64,000 nucleotides of DNA from Halarcobacter sp. Its GTDB lineage: Bacteria; Campylobacterota; Campylobacteria; Campylobacterales; Arcobacteraceae. The position numbers and the translations under genes were made by a program. The stretch's first letter is position 1. Every line of letters starts with the position of its first letter. Under the pieces are notes generated by a model. The model saw only the letters and a program-made list of their open reading frames with translations, was not told the origin of the DNA and did not search any database. Of the stretch, positions 31,641 through 41,194 are shown piece by piece. The stretch is taken from assembly GCF_963676935.1 (NCBI RefSeq), contig NZ_OY781470.1:1770680-1834679 (forward strand), in the 5' to 3' direction.

Positions 31641-32807
31641 ATGAAAATTGCGCAAAGAATGGAGAATTTATCTCCGTCGGTAACAATGGCTATTACTGCT
31701 TTAGGTAGAGAACTTAAAGCTCAAGGTAAAGACATTTTAAGTTTTAGTGCTGGTGAGCCAGATTTTGATACTCCTGAAATCGTTAAAAATGCTGCGATTA
31801 AAGCTATTAAAGATGGTTTTACAAAATATACCGCTGTAGAGGGTATCACTGAAACAAAACAAGCAATTATTAATAAATTAAAAAAAGACCATGGATTAAC
31901 TTATGAATTAAACCAAATAGTGATTAGCAATGGAGCTAAACACTCTTTATTTAACTTATGTCAATTATTAATTGAAAAAGGTGATGAAGTTATAATTCCT
32001 GCTCCATACTGGGTTACATATCCAGAGCAAGTAAAATTTTCTGATGGTGTTCCAGTATTTATTGATACAGATGAATCAACAGAATTTAAAATGACTGCAA
32101 AACAATTAAAAGCAGCTATCACACCTAAAACAAAAGCTATTATGCTAAATACTCCTTCTAACCCAACAGGAGCAGTATATTCAAAAGAAGAATTAATTGC
32201 TATTGGGAAAGTATTAGAGGGAACTGACATCCTTGTTTGGTCAGATGAAATGTACGAAAAAATCATGTATGATGGTAAAGAGTTCACAGCAGCTGCTAGT
32301 GTAAGTGAAGATATGTACCAAAGAACTATTACAATAAACGGTTTAAGTAAAGCTGTAGCAATGACTGGTTGGAGATTTGGTTATATTGCAACTCCAAAAG
32401 TTGAGATTGTAAAAGCAATGACTAAATTACAAGGTCAAGTAACATCAAATGTAAACTCTATCACTCAACATGCAGCAATACCAGCTTTAGAAGGTGATGC
32501 TGATGCAGATATTGAGATGATGAGAAAAGCATTTGAAGAGAGAAGAAATATTGCAGTTGAATCATTCAATGCAATAAAAGGGGTAAGTTGTTTTAAACCA
32601 CAAGGTGCATTTTATCTTTTTGTAAATATAAAAGAGATAACTCCTGACTCAATGAAATTTGCAGCTGACCTTTTAGAAGACAAAGGTGTAGCAGTCGTTC
32701 CAGGACTTGCATTTGGTATGGAAGGTTATTTCAGATTCTCTTTTGCTACAGACTTAGCAAGTATCCAAGAGGGAATTAGAAGAATTAAAGACTTTATAGA
32801 AAAATAA
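31641..32807 (+). CDS. Aspartate aminotransferase, PLP-dependent (AspB type)
   Basis: A 388-residue fold-type I aminotransferase. FSAGEPDFDTPE, TPSNPTGAVYS, WSDEMYEKI and NGLSKAVAMTGWRFGY are the class I/Igamma motifs; the lysine of SKAVAMTGWR binds pyridoxal phosphate, and RFSFA near the end holds the substrate-binding arginine. It would interconvert aspartate and oxaloacetate, and enzymes of this branch often also use prephenate. GAGGAAA precedes the ATG. It begins a run of plus-strand genes (CDF transporter next at six bases). Confidence 0.93.
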   Translation: MKIAQRMENLSPSVTMAITALGRELKAQGKDILSFSAGEPDFDTPEIVKNAAIKAIKDGFTKYTAVEGITETKQAIINKLKKDHGLTYELNQIVISNGAKHSLFNLCQLLIEKGDEVIIPAPYWVTYPEQVKFSDGVPVFIDTDESTEFKMTAKQLKAAITPKTKAIMLNTPSNPTGAVYSKEELIAIGKVLEGTDILVWSDEMYEKIMYDGKEFTAAASVSEDMYQRTITINGLSKAVAMTGWRFGYIATPKVEIVKAMTKLQGQVTSNVNSITQHAAIPALEGDADADIEMMRKAFEERRNIAVESFNAIKGVSCFKPQGAFYLFVNIKEITPDSMKFAADLLEDKGVAVVPGLAFGMEGYFRFSFATDLASIQEGIRRIKDFIEK

Positions 32808-32812
32808 CTAAT

Positions 32813-33715
32813 ATGACAGCACAAAAAAAAGCCACAATAGTCTCAAGTAGTGTTGCAGCATTATTAACTCTAATTAAATTAGTAGTTGGTATTGCTAGTG
32901 GATCAGTTGCAGTTTTGGCTTCTGCAATTGATTCAGTACTAGATATGTTTGTCTCAGTGTTTAATTATTTTGCAATTAATAATTCTGAAAAACCAGCAGA
33001 CGAAACATTTAATTATGGTAGAGGGAAAATTGAAGCACTTGCTTCAGTTATAGAAGGTACTATAATTACACTGTCTGGATTATTTTTACTCTATCAAGCT
33101 ATTGAAAAAGCTATTAAAGGTGAAGTATCACAATACTTAGGTATATCCCTTACAGTTATGATTATTTCACTAGTTATTACTATTGCTTTAGTTTTATATT
33201 TAAACAAAATTGCTAAACAAACAGAGAGTATGGTGATAAAAGCGGACGCATTACACTACAAAACTGATGTATATACAAATCTTGCTGTTTTAGTATCTTT
33301 AGTATTAGTTAATTTCACTGGTATTGAACTTATTGATGTAGTTGTTGGTGGTGGAATTTCAATATTTATTATCTACTCAGCCTATGAACTAATTCAAGAA
33401 GGTATTTTAGTTTTACTAGATAGAGCTGTAGATGAAGAGATTGTTGAAAATATAGTTAAAATAATAGAAAATGAAGAGAGAGTAAACACTCATCACTTAC
33501 TAAAGACAAGAGAAGCTGGAAACCAAACATTTGTAGATGTTCATTTAGTATTTGATTGTTTAATAACTTTAATGGAAGCTCATCGAATTACTGATAGAAT
33601 AGAAGAAAAAATTAAAATGCTTAACTCAAATAAAGATTGGGTTATAAATATTCATATGGATCCATATGATGATTTTGAAATAAACGAAAGCACTAAAACC
33701 TGTTCAATTGTATAA
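32813..33715 (+). CDS. Cation diffusion facilitator (Zn/Fe/Mn exporter, FieF-like)
   Basis: A 300-residue CDF protein with six membrane helices in residues about 8-200 and a cytoplasmic tail. The metal-site residues appear as AIDSVLDMFVS (D-x-x-x-D) in helix 2 and ALHYKTDVYTNL (H-x-x-x-D) in helix 5. The tail (VDVHLVFDCLITLMEAHRITDRIEE) is the usual ferredoxin-like dimer domain. It expels divalent metals by proton exchange. Five bases after the aminotransferase, so cotranscribed. Metal specificity cannot be assigned safely. Confidence 0.92.
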   Translation: MTAQKKATIVSSSVAALLTLIKLVVGIASGSVAVLASAIDSVLDMFVSVFNYFAINNSEKPADETFNYGRGKIEALASVIEGTIITLSGLFLLYQAIEKAIKGEVSQYLGISLTVMIISLVITIALVLYLNKIAKQTESMVIKADALHYKTDVYTNLAVLVSLVLVNFTGIELIDVVVGGGISIFIIYSAYELIQEGILVLLDRAVDEEIVENIVKIIENEERVNTHHLLKTREAGNQTFVDVHLVFDCLITLMEAHRITDRIEEKIKMLNSNKDWVINIHMDPYDDFEINESTKTCSIV

Positions 33716-33823
33716 TTTATTATTTAGACTTATTATGGATGATATTAAAAATAGAATATCTCAAATAGATAAGTCTAAACAAAATACTTATAAAATATTA
33801 CGTTAAGGGACTTACTAAAATAA

Positions 33824-35770
33824 ATGGCACTAATAGACTTACAAAACATAAGCAAACAATACGATATAAAAGTTATTTTAAAAGATGTTAATTTTACTTT
33901 AACTGAAGGTCAAAGAATAGCTGTAATTGGTCAAAATGGTCAAGGAAAATCAACTTTATTTAAAATTATTATGAATCAAGTTGAACCTGACTATGGAGAG
34001 ATTTCTATTGATAAATCTGTAAAAATAGAGATGTTAGACCAACAACCAAAATTTAAGTCAGGTATAAATGTAAGAGAAGCGATAGAGGCTCAACTTATAG
34101 AATTAAAATCTGCAAAAACTGAATATGAAAATATCACAAATCAAATCATTACAGACTATGAAAACCAAGAGCTTTTAAAAAGACAAAGTGAACTTGCAAC
34201 TTTTATTGAGTTTCACAATGCTTGGGATTTGGATAATATGATTGAAAGAGTTTTAGAAGAGTTTCAATTAAAGCAATATGAGCATAAAGATGTAAATCTT
34301 CTAAGTGGTGGTGAGCAAAGAAGAGTTAGCCTTGCAGGATTACTTCTTAAAAAACCTGATATATTACTTCTTGATGAGCCTACAAACCACCTTGATGTAT
34401 ATATGGTTGAGTTTTTAGAATCACTACTTTTAAAAAACAATTTTACCCTACTTTTTATCTCTCATGATAGATATTTTATAGATAATATAGCAACATCAGT
34501 TGTAGAGGTAGAAGGTGGAACCTTAAGAAAATTTAATGGTGGGTACTCTTCATATTTAGAACAAAAAGAGCAAATGCTTGAAAATATGCAAAAAGAGCAT
34601 GAGAACCTGTTAAGACTTGTAAAAAGAGAAGCTCATTGGATGCAAAGAGGTGTAACAGCTAGAAGAAAAAGAAATGAAAGAAGAAAAGCTGAATACTTTG
34701 ATTTAAAAAAGAAAGCAAAATCAAACCCTGCTCTAATCAAAAAAATGTCTGTTGAACTTCAAAGGGAACAAAAATCTTTTAATAGTGAAGAGAAACAACA
34801 AAACAAAAAAAAGATGCTTTATGAATTAGATAAAATATCTAAATCTCTAGGTGATAAACTTCTTATTAAAGACTTTACTTCAAGAATTTTACAAAAAGAT
34901 ACTATAGCAATTGTTGGACCAAATGGAAGTGGAAAATCTACTCTTTTAAAAATCTTTATGGAAAAGATGAAAGTTGATAGTGGTGAGTTTAAAAAAGGTG
35001 ATTTCAATATTGGTTATTTTGACCAACAAAGAGATATGCTAGATGATAATAAAAATATTATGGAAACATTCTGTCCAAATGGTGGAGATAGAGTAATATT
35101 AGATGATGGAAGAAATATGCATGTATTTGGATATTTGAAAAACTTCCTTTTCCCTAGAGAATATTTAGAGAAAAAAATTGGTGTTTTAAGTGGTGGAGAA
35201 AAAAATAGAGTTGCCTTAGCACTACTTTTTACTAAAAAAGTTGATTGTTTAATTCTTGATGAACCTACAAATGACCTAGATATTCCTACAATCAATATTT
35301 TAGAAGAGTATTTACAAAATTTTCAAGGTGCATTGATTTTTGTATCTCACGATAGATATTTTGTAGATAAAATTGCTAAAAAACTTTTTATATTTAAAGG
35401 TGAAGGAACAGTTGAAGAGAGTTTTCAGCCTTATACTGAATACTTAGAAATAGAAAAAGAGATAAAAGAGTTAAGCTCTTTTGAACTTGAAGTTCAAAAA
35501 GAAAAAACTCAAACAAAAGAAGAAAATAAACCTAAAAAACAAAATAAATTATCATATAAAGACCAAAGAGAATATGATTCTTTACCAAAAGAGATTGAAG
35601 AATTAGAAGAGAAAATTGAGCAAATAAATATCTGCTTATCTACTCCATCTTGTTATGAAGAAAAAGGAATAGTTGCTGTTTCAAAAGAGTTAGAAGAGAC
35701 AGAAAAAGTCTATGAAGAAAAAGTAGAAAGATTTTTAGAACTAGAAGAGATGGTTGAAAGCTTTAACTAG
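33824..35770 (+). CDS. ABC-F family ATPase (Uup-like)
   Basis: A 648-residue protein with two nucleotide-binding domains and no membrane part. Domain 1: Walker A GQNGQGKST, signature LSGGEQRR, Walker B ILLLDEPTNHLD. Domain 2: GPNGSGKST, LSGGEKNR, ILDEPTNDLD. The linker between them is basic and helical, and the C-terminus (residues about 555-648) is a charged coiled coil like that of Uup, which binds DNA or ribosomes. It likely acts on ribosomes. Domain order, length and tail support Uup more than EttA. Confidence 0.93.
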   Translation: MALIDLQNISKQYDIKVILKDVNFTLTEGQRIAVIGQNGQGKSTLFKIIMNQVEPDYGEISIDKSVKIEMLDQQPKFKSGINVREAIEAQLIELKSAKTEYENITNQIITDYENQELLKRQSELATFIEFHNAWDLDNMIERVLEEFQLKQYEHKDVNLLSGGEQRRVSLAGLLLKKPDILLLDEPTNHLDVYMVEFLESLLLKNNFTLLFISHDRYFIDNIATSVVEVEGGTLRKFNGGYSSYLEQKEQMLENMQKEHENLLRLVKREAHWMQRGVTARRKRNERRKAEYFDLKKKAKSNPALIKKMSVELQREQKSFNSEEKQQNKKKMLYELDKISKSLGDKLLIKDFTSRILQKDTIAIVGPNGSGKSTLLKIFMEKMKVDSGEFKKGDFNIGYFDQQRDMLDDNKNIMETFCPNGGDRVILDDGRNMHVFGYLKNFLFPREYLEKKIGVLSGGEKNRVALALLFTKKVDCLILDEPTNDLDIPTINILEEYLQNFQGALIFVSHDRYFVDKIAKKLFIFKGEGTVEESFQPYTEYLEIEKEIKELSSFELEVQKEKTQTKEENKPKKQNKLSYKDQREYDSLPKEIEELEEKIEQINICLSTPSCYEEKGIVAVSKELEETEKVYEEKVERFLELEEMVESFN

Positions 35771-35811
35771 TAATAAGATATAATATTAATAAATTACAAG
35801 AAGGATATAGA

Positions 35812-36255
35812 ATGAGTTTAAAACAACGACTAAAAGATGATTTAAAACTTGCAATGAGAGAAAAAAATATTGTAAAAAGAGACTCAATTAGAGCAATAAA
35901 TACTTTGATTAAACAAATCGAAGTTGATGAGAGAAAAGAATTATCAGATGAAGATGTAGTAAAACTTATTCAAAAGGGTATCAAGCAAAGAGAGGAAGCT
36001 GTAATCCAATATAAAGATGCAGGAAGAGATGACCTAGTTCAAAAAGAACAAGAACAAATTGATGTATTTAAAGTATACTTACCAGCACAAGTTAGTGATG
36101 AAGAACTTGAAGCAGGATTAAAAGAGATTATAGCAGCTGTAGATGCACAGACTATGAAAGATATTGGTAAAGTTATGGGACAAGCAACTAAAAAATTTGC
36201 TGGTGTTGCTGATGGAAAAAGAATCAATGAAATGACAAAAAAATTATTAGGATAA
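35812..36255 (+). CDS. GatB/YqeY domain protein
   Basis: A 147-residue YqeY-like protein. LKQRLKDDLKLAMREKNIVKRDSIRAINTLIKQIEVDERKELSDEDV is the typical start, and ATKKFAGVADGKRINEMTKKLL the typical end, similar to the tail domain of GatB. Such proteins are thought to interact with tRNA or aid amidotransferase, but the role of stand-alone YqeY is unknown. AAGGA is present before the ATG. It lies in the same-strand run between the ABC-F gene and the GGDEF gene. Confidence 0.92.
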   Translation: MSLKQRLKDDLKLAMREKNIVKRDSIRAINTLIKQIEVDERKELSDEDVVKLIQKGIKQREEAVIQYKDAGRDDLVQKEQEQIDVFKVYLPAQVSDEELEAGLKEIIAAVDAQTMKDIGKVMGQATKKFAGVADGKRINEMTKKLLG

Positions 36256-36269
36256 CATAGGCTTAGAAA

Positions 36270-37529
36270 ATGGAATCTAAAGTTCAAAAAGTAGTTAAAG
36301 AAACAATATTAAGTCTTCATGAAAAAGGTATCCCTGCAACTCCAAATGAGTACCATAAAGAGTTTTGTAAGTTTTCAAAAATTCACAATTTGACAGTTCA
36401 AGAATGTGAGCTTTTTAAAAAATTAGTTAGCAAATTGAGTAAAAATGAACAAATAGAGATAGAAAAGAAATCTATAACTACCTTTGAAGATTTGATACCA
36501 ATCTTACTTAATAGAGTTTCAAAAGACAATTTAAACTCTTTAGCTAAAATATTTCAGCAATCAATCATACCTTCAATCAGTATTGATATAAATGAAGAAA
36601 GAAATAAATTCTCAATAAAAATTGGTGATTCTCCAGCATTAATGTTTGAAGAAGACATCCAAAAAGAGATGCAAAATTATATAACAAAAAGATTTGAAGC
36701 AGATAAAAAAGTTGTTAAACAAAAAACTGCTGAAATAGCTAAAATGTTAACTCTTATGGGACAATATTTTAATGATGCAATTCAAAGTAGTGGAAGCGGT
36801 TCTGAAAATGTATCAAATATAAAATCAGAGATTCAATCAATTGATATGCAAACTCCTAATATAGAAACATTGACATCACTTCAAACAAAACTTATTGATG
36901 CTGCAAAATCAATTGAAGATGAGATGAATCACGTAGGTGAAAAGTTAACATCGGGAAAATCTGAAGTTGAAACCTTAGAACATCAAGTAAAAAGATTACA
37001 AGAAGAATTAGAAAAAACAAAAGAAGAGAGTATAAAAGATCATTTAACAGGACTTCTTACTAGAAGGGCTTATGAGGAAGCAATTAAAAAGATTGAAAAT
37101 ACTTTTATACGCAACAATACTCAATATGCAATTGTATTTTTTGATATTGACCACTTCAAGAAAATAAACGATAACTATGGGCATGAAGCAGGAGATGTAA
37201 TACTTTCTACATTTGCAAAAATTCTAGGTAAAAATACAAGAGACCTAGATGTAGTTTCAAGATATGGTGGAGAAGAGTTTGTTGCAGTTGTTCACTTTAA
37301 TTTAAAAAGAGAATTACTAAAATATTTAAAAAGAATTAAATCAATAATACAAGAAAATAACTTTGTATATAAAAATCAAAAAATACATTTAACCTTTTCA
37401 GCTGGTGTATCTATTAGAAATAATCACAGTAGCTATGATAGTACTATACAAAAAGCAGATATGTTATTGTATGAAGCAAAAGAAGCTGGAAGAGATAGAA
37501 TCATTTTAGAAGATGGTACAGTTATTTAA
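36270..37529 (+). CDS. Diguanylate cyclase with GGDEF domain
   Basis: A 419-residue cytosolic protein. The N-terminal 160 residues (ILSLHEKGIPATPNEYHKEFC and on) are a helical domain common in campylobacterotal cyclases; about 195-250 is a coiled coil; residues about 255-415 are GGDEF: DHLTGLLTRRAYEE, FFDIDHFKKINDNYGHEAGD, and the active site RYGGEEF. An RDLD inhibitory site lies five residues before GGEEF, so feedback by c-di-GMP is likely. It makes c-di-GMP. Its end overlaps the glycosidase gene by 17 bp. Confidence 0.93.
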   Translation: MESKVQKVVKETILSLHEKGIPATPNEYHKEFCKFSKIHNLTVQECELFKKLVSKLSKNEQIEIEKKSITTFEDLIPILLNRVSKDNLNSLAKIFQQSIIPSISIDINEERNKFSIKIGDSPALMFEEDIQKEMQNYITKRFEADKKVVKQKTAEIAKMLTLMGQYFNDAIQSSGSGSENVSNIKSEIQSIDMQTPNIETLTSLQTKLIDAAKSIEDEMNHVGEKLTSGKSEVETLEHQVKRLQEELEKTKEESIKDHLTGLLTRRAYEEAIKKIENTFIRNNTQYAIVFFDIDHFKKINDNYGHEAGDVILSTFAKILGKNTRDLDVVSRYGGEEFVAVVHFNLKRELLKYLKRIKSIIQENNFVYKNQKIHLTFSAGVSIRNNHSSYDSTIQKADMLLYEAKEAGRDRIILEDGTVI

Positions 37530-38601
37530 AACTATCACTTTAATACTACTTTTAATCTCTTGTTTAAATGCAAATGAATTAAAGGAACAAGAGATTAAAA
37601 AACTCATTGGTAGAAGTATAATTATAGGTTTTGATGGTCTAACTTTAACTTCAAACTTAAAAAAGAATATAGATAAATATAATTTAGGTGGTGTAATCTT
37701 ATTTAATAAAGATTATAAAACAAAAAATATAAAAAATATAAAAAATCCCCAACAACTAAAAAAGCTAACATTTGATATTCAAAGCTACTCAAAATACAAA
37801 ATGCTTATTTCTATCGACCAAGAGGGCGGAAAAGTTAGTAGATTGAACCCTAAAAATGGTTTTTCTCGAATTCCTAGTGCTAAAGATATATCTACAAAAA
37901 ATATACATGAGGCAAAAAAAGAATACAAAAAACTTGCAAGAAATCTAAAACAAGAGGGTATAAATTTAAACTTTGCTCCAGTTGTAGATTTAGCTATTAA
38001 TCCTAATAATAGAGTTATAGTGCAGCTTGAACGTTCATATTCTAAAAACCCTACTGAAGTAGTAAAATATGCTTCAGTATTTATTGAAGAACAAAATAGA
38101 TATGGCATAAAATCTGTAATTAAACATTTTCCAGGACATGGTTCATCAAATACAGATTCTCATAAGGGTTTTGTAGACATAACTAATACTTGGGATGAAA
38201 AAGAATTGATTCCATACAAACAATTAATAAAAGATAATAAAGTAGATTTTATTATGACTGCACATGTATTTAATAAAAAACTTGATAATAAATATCCAGC
38301 AACTCTTTCTTCTAAGATAAATACAAATCTTTTAAGAAAGAAATTAAAGTTTAAAGGCATAATCATAAGTGATGATTTACAAATGAAAGCTATAACAAAG
38401 CATTATTCATTAAGGGAAAGATTAAAGTTAGCAATTAATTCAGGAGTTAATATATTGCTTTTTGGAAATCAATTAGAAAAAAATGATTTAAAAACAATTA
38501 TTGATACAATTTATGATTTAATAGAAAAAAAAGAGATAAATTTATCTAAAATTATAGAATCTAATAAACTAATAAAAAATATCATTGATAAGAAACAATA
38601 G
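37513..38601 (+). CDS. Glycoside hydrolase family 3, NagZ-like
   Basis: A 362-residue enzyme with a short signal peptide (FKTITLILLLISCLNA). IIIGFDG and LGGVILF, ISIDQEGGKVSRLN, IKHFPGHGSSNTDSHKG (the family 3 KHFPGHG motif with histidine acting in catalysis) and ISDDLQMKAIT (catalytic Asp) place it among beta-N-acetylhexosaminidases. It would cleave N-acetylglucosamine from muropeptides. NagZ is usually cytosolic; the signal peptide suggests this one works in the periplasm. It overlaps the GGDEF gene by 17 bp. Confidence 0.9.
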   Translation: MVQLFKTITLILLLISCLNANELKEQEIKKLIGRSIIIGFDGLTLTSNLKKNIDKYNLGGVILFNKDYKTKNIKNIKNPQQLKKLTFDIQSYSKYKMLISIDQEGGKVSRLNPKNGFSRIPSAKDISTKNIHEAKKEYKKLARNLKQEGINLNFAPVVDLAINPNNRVIVQLERSYSKNPTEVVKYASVFIEEQNRYGIKSVIKHFPGHGSSNTDSHKGFVDITNTWDEKELIPYKQLIKDNKVDFIMTAHVFNKKLDNKYPATLSSKINTNLLRKKLKFKGIIISDDLQMKAITKHYSLRERLKLAINSGVNILLFGNQLEKNDLKTIIDTIYDLIEKKEINLSKIIESNKLIKNIIDKKQ

Positions 38602-38692
38602 CCACAATTAAAGTTTGTAAACCTAAAAGAATCCAAATTATTTTACTTGTATTTTCATCAAAATATCTATTAAATTTTTGCCAGAAATTCAT
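38582..38692 (-). CDS. Small single-helix membrane peptide (36 aa)
   Basis: A 36-codon frame with an AGAGG site seven bases before the ATG: a short polar head with FWQKFNRYFDENTSK, then one hydrophobic helix IIWILLGLQTLIVAIV and SYQ. It overlaps the end of the glycosidase gene by 20 bp on the opposite strand. There is no known family. The ribosome-binding site and clean helix argue for a real gene; the length argues caution. Confidence 0.5.
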   Translation of the reverse strand: MNFWQKFNRYFDENTSKIIWILLGLQTLIVAIVSYQ

Positions 38693-38749
38693 AACAATAC
38701 CTCTAGCAATAATTTTACAATCTTTTTTTGATAAAATCAAATAAAAATA

Positions 38750-40243
38750 TTAACTAGGTAAAACTATATAAAATTTAGCACCTTTATAGCTATTGCCTTC
38801 AAACTCAATATCTTCATTTTTTACAATAATCTCACCATTGAAATGTTCATTTATAATTTTTGAGCTCATATATAAGCCTATTCCTGTACCTTGACTCTTA
38901 TGCTTTGTTGTAAAATACGGATCAAATATTTTATCTATAATTGATTCATCAACACCCCCAGCATTATCTTGGATTGTAATTATAATATCTTCGTTGTCTT
39001 CATAAAACTTTACTTCAATAACTCTTTGTTTAACTTTATTTTCCAATAAAACATCTTTTGAATTATTAAGTATATTAATAAACACTTGTGTTAATTCATT
39101 TTTTATTCCATCTATAAAAAAATCTTTCTTGTCATCTTCTATACTTAAATTTATATAATTATTTTTTAAAGAAGCATTTACAATATCAACTGCTTTTTGA
39201 AAAGTTTCTCTTACACTAAAATTTTCTTTCCCAGGATTACTTTTCATAAAATTTCTAAAATCATCAATAGTATTACTTAAATATTTTGCATATTTCATAA
39301 CACTATCAGCCGTATCACTTATATCATTCTCTTCCATAATATTTAGTTCATTTTTTAATTTTAAACTACTTAATTGAACTGTAATTGCATTTAGAGGTTG
39401 TCTCCATTGATGTGCTATATTATTTAACATCTCTCCAATAACGGCCATCCTTGTTTGATGTTTTATTAATTGGGCTTGTTCATTATTTTTTTCAAGTTGA
39501 GATTTTAATTTTTCAAAAAGTTTTTTCTCCTTTTTATTTGAAAGCTTTAAATTATCAATATTTTTTTCAATATTTTTTGCCATAAGATTAAATGAATTTT
39601 GTAAATCGAAAGTCTCTTTACTATCTCCTAAATCTATCCTTTGAGTATAGTCACCATGAGCTATAGCATCTGCAGTATGTGTTAATTTTACTAAATTTTT
39701 AATTATCCATTTACTAACAGTTATAAGAAGAAAAGCAGAAAGTATTAATTCAATCATGGCTATTATTATACTTCTTGTAATCATCTCTTCTTTTGCTTGA
39801 ACATAAAATTTTGTAGATAATCCTAAATATGCTTTTCCAAGATTTTGAGAAGACAATGTAATAGGTATATTTGTATCAAACCTTTCATCTTCTAAAGATT
39901 CATCAGAAAAAGGTTCTTTTTCAGGGATTGGCAAATTTTTACAATCTTTCCATCCAATAGATGCTATACAATTATTTCTACTATCAACAACTGCAAGATA
40001 ATTAATAGTGGAAATCTTCTTTGTTTCTTTGAGTATTGCATCTATTGTTGCATAATCCATTTGAACAATAGGAGCAACCAATGCACTTTTTAAAAGAATC
40101 TTTTGCTCATCAAGTCGAATATGAGTTTGTACTGATAGATTGTCTTTAAGTTGGTCAACATTCTTTATTACCATTAAAGTGAGCATTAAACTTTCTATTA
40201 ATAAACTAGCTATTACCCACTTGTAGGATAATGAAACTCTCAT
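38750..40243 (-). CDS. Membrane sensor histidine kinase
   Basis: A 497-residue kinase: helix 1 (residues 10-28), a periplasmic sensory part of about 120 residues, helix 2 (about 157-178), HAMP (about 179-230), a coiled coil, and a kinase core. The phospho-acceptor is His278 in NNIAHQWRQPLNAI, the HQWRQPL type found in many campylobacterotal kinases, and the ATP-binding boxes are DNAGGVDESIIDKIFDPYFTT and GTGIGLYMSSKII. No response regulator is adjacent. Its start abuts the stop of a PhnD-like binding protein, which may deliver the signal. Confidence 0.92.
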   Translation of the reverse strand: MRVSLSYKWVIASLLIESLMLTLMVIKNVDQLKDNLSVQTHIRLDEQKILLKSALVAPIVQMDYATIDAILKETKKISTINYLAVVDSRNNCIASIGWKDCKNLPIPEKEPFSDESLEDERFDTNIPITLSSQNLGKAYLGLSTKFYVQAKEEMITRSIIIAMIELILSAFLLITVSKWIIKNLVKLTHTADAIAHGDYTQRIDLGDSKETFDLQNSFNLMAKNIEKNIDNLKLSNKKEKKLFEKLKSQLEKNNEQAQLIKHQTRMAVIGEMLNNIAHQWRQPLNAITVQLSSLKLKNELNIMEENDISDTADSVMKYAKYLSNTIDDFRNFMKSNPGKENFSVRETFQKAVDIVNASLKNNYINLSIEDDKKDFFIDGIKNELTQVFINILNNSKDVLLENKVKQRVIEVKFYEDNEDIIITIQDNAGGVDESIIDKIFDPYFTTKHKSQGTGIGLYMSSKIINEHFNGEIIVKNEDIEFEGNSYKGAKFYIVLPS

Positions 40244-41065
40244 TTACTTGTATAACCGTTTCATAGTTTTTTTAACAATTGGTTCAAGACTATTTAAATC
40301 CTTTGATTCTATTTTTTTAAAACCTTCCAGTTTTGTTTTTTTTAGATGATTTTGTCCATCTTTTGACTTAGTAAAGGCTTCTAATGCCTTTTTCCATTCA
40401 TCTAGAGTTATGCCATCTTTATCTTTTGCCAAATATACTCTACTTGGTTTAGGTTCACTTTGGTAAATTACATGAACTTTGTCTTTCATTTTATTATCTA
40501 AAAGTTTTAAATAATTTGGTAAAGACATAATAATCATATCTGCGTGATTATTTAAAAGAATAGCTATTGAACTATCTGTAGCACTAGTATATGTATATCT
40601 TATCTTTTCATCTTCATTAAATCCTTGTTTATCTAACCACTCTTGTGCATCAAGTGTAGGAAAAGACACAGGATCTAAACCAATAACATCTAAAGGATAT
40701 TTTCCTTTTTTTAATATATTTTTATCTTTTGATAATATTATCGTTGATAAGCCTTTTTTATAAGTCATAATTGGAGTATATGAACCCATTCTTTGAGCAA
40801 GCACTGCAAGATTTGGAGAAGTTAAAACCAAATCATAAAAAGTACCCTCATTTGAACGTTTAGAAAACTCACTAAAGTTTTTTGCAGTTACAATTCTAAC
40901 TGGCCTATCAAAATATTTTTCAATAAATAATCTCAAATCTTGGTGTGATTCTAAAATAACTCTAGTAGAAGAATGGGGAGCAATCCCTATAGTTATATCA
41001 TTTTTTTGAGCATATATAAATGTAAATAAAGTAAAAAATGATAGTAAAATTACTTTTAAATTCAT
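40244..41065 (-). CDS. PhnD-like phosphate/phosphonate-type binding protein
   Basis: A 273-residue periplasmic protein with a signal peptide (MNLKVILLSFFTLFTFIYA). DITIGIAPHSSTRVILESHQDLRLFIEKYFDRPVRIVTAKNFSEF and YDLVLTSPNLAVLAQRMG match the PhnD (phosphonate/phosphite binding) family. No ABC permease is adjacent; the histidine kinase follows at zero distance, so this is probably a ligand sensor for the kinase rather than a transporter subunit. The ligand is unknown. Confidence 0.88.
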   Translation of the reverse strand: MNLKVILLSFFTLFTFIYAQKNDITIGIAPHSSTRVILESHQDLRLFIEKYFDRPVRIVTAKNFSEFSKRSNEGTFYDLVLTSPNLAVLAQRMGSYTPIMTYKKGLSTIILSKDKNILKKGKYPLDVIGLDPVSFPTLDAQEWLDKQGFNEDEKIRYTYTSATDSSIAILLNNHADMIIMSLPNYLKLLDNKMKDKVHVIYQSEPKPSRVYLAKDKDGITLDEWKKALEAFTKSKDGQNHLKKTKLEGFKKIESKDLNSLEPIVKKTMKRLYK

Positions 41066-41154
41066 AATATTAAATCCTTCTTATAAATTCTAATTAATTA
41101 TATCGATAATAAGGTTATTTTAAATTAAAATTAAATGATTTTATATTAAGAAGA

Positions 41155-41176
41155 GAAAGTAGGAAATCCTACTTTC
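41155..41176 (-). terminator. Hairpin after the DUF4214 surface-protein gene
   Basis: GAAAGTAGGA and TCCTACTTTC form a 10-bp stem with a two-base loop, 18 bases after the stop of the large gene on the minus strand, followed by a T-rich stretch. Confidence 0.75.
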
Positions 41177-41194
41177 CTTTAGAATTTAATTAAA

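Noticed and set aside
31552-31686. Longer start for the YgjP-type peptidase
   Set aside because: It would overlap the divergent aminotransferase start; a TTG with a strong ribosome-binding site at 31551 fits better.
33735-33806. A 23-codon frame between the CDF exporter and the ABC-F gene
   Set aside because: No ribosome-binding site and no recognisable protein; too short to support.
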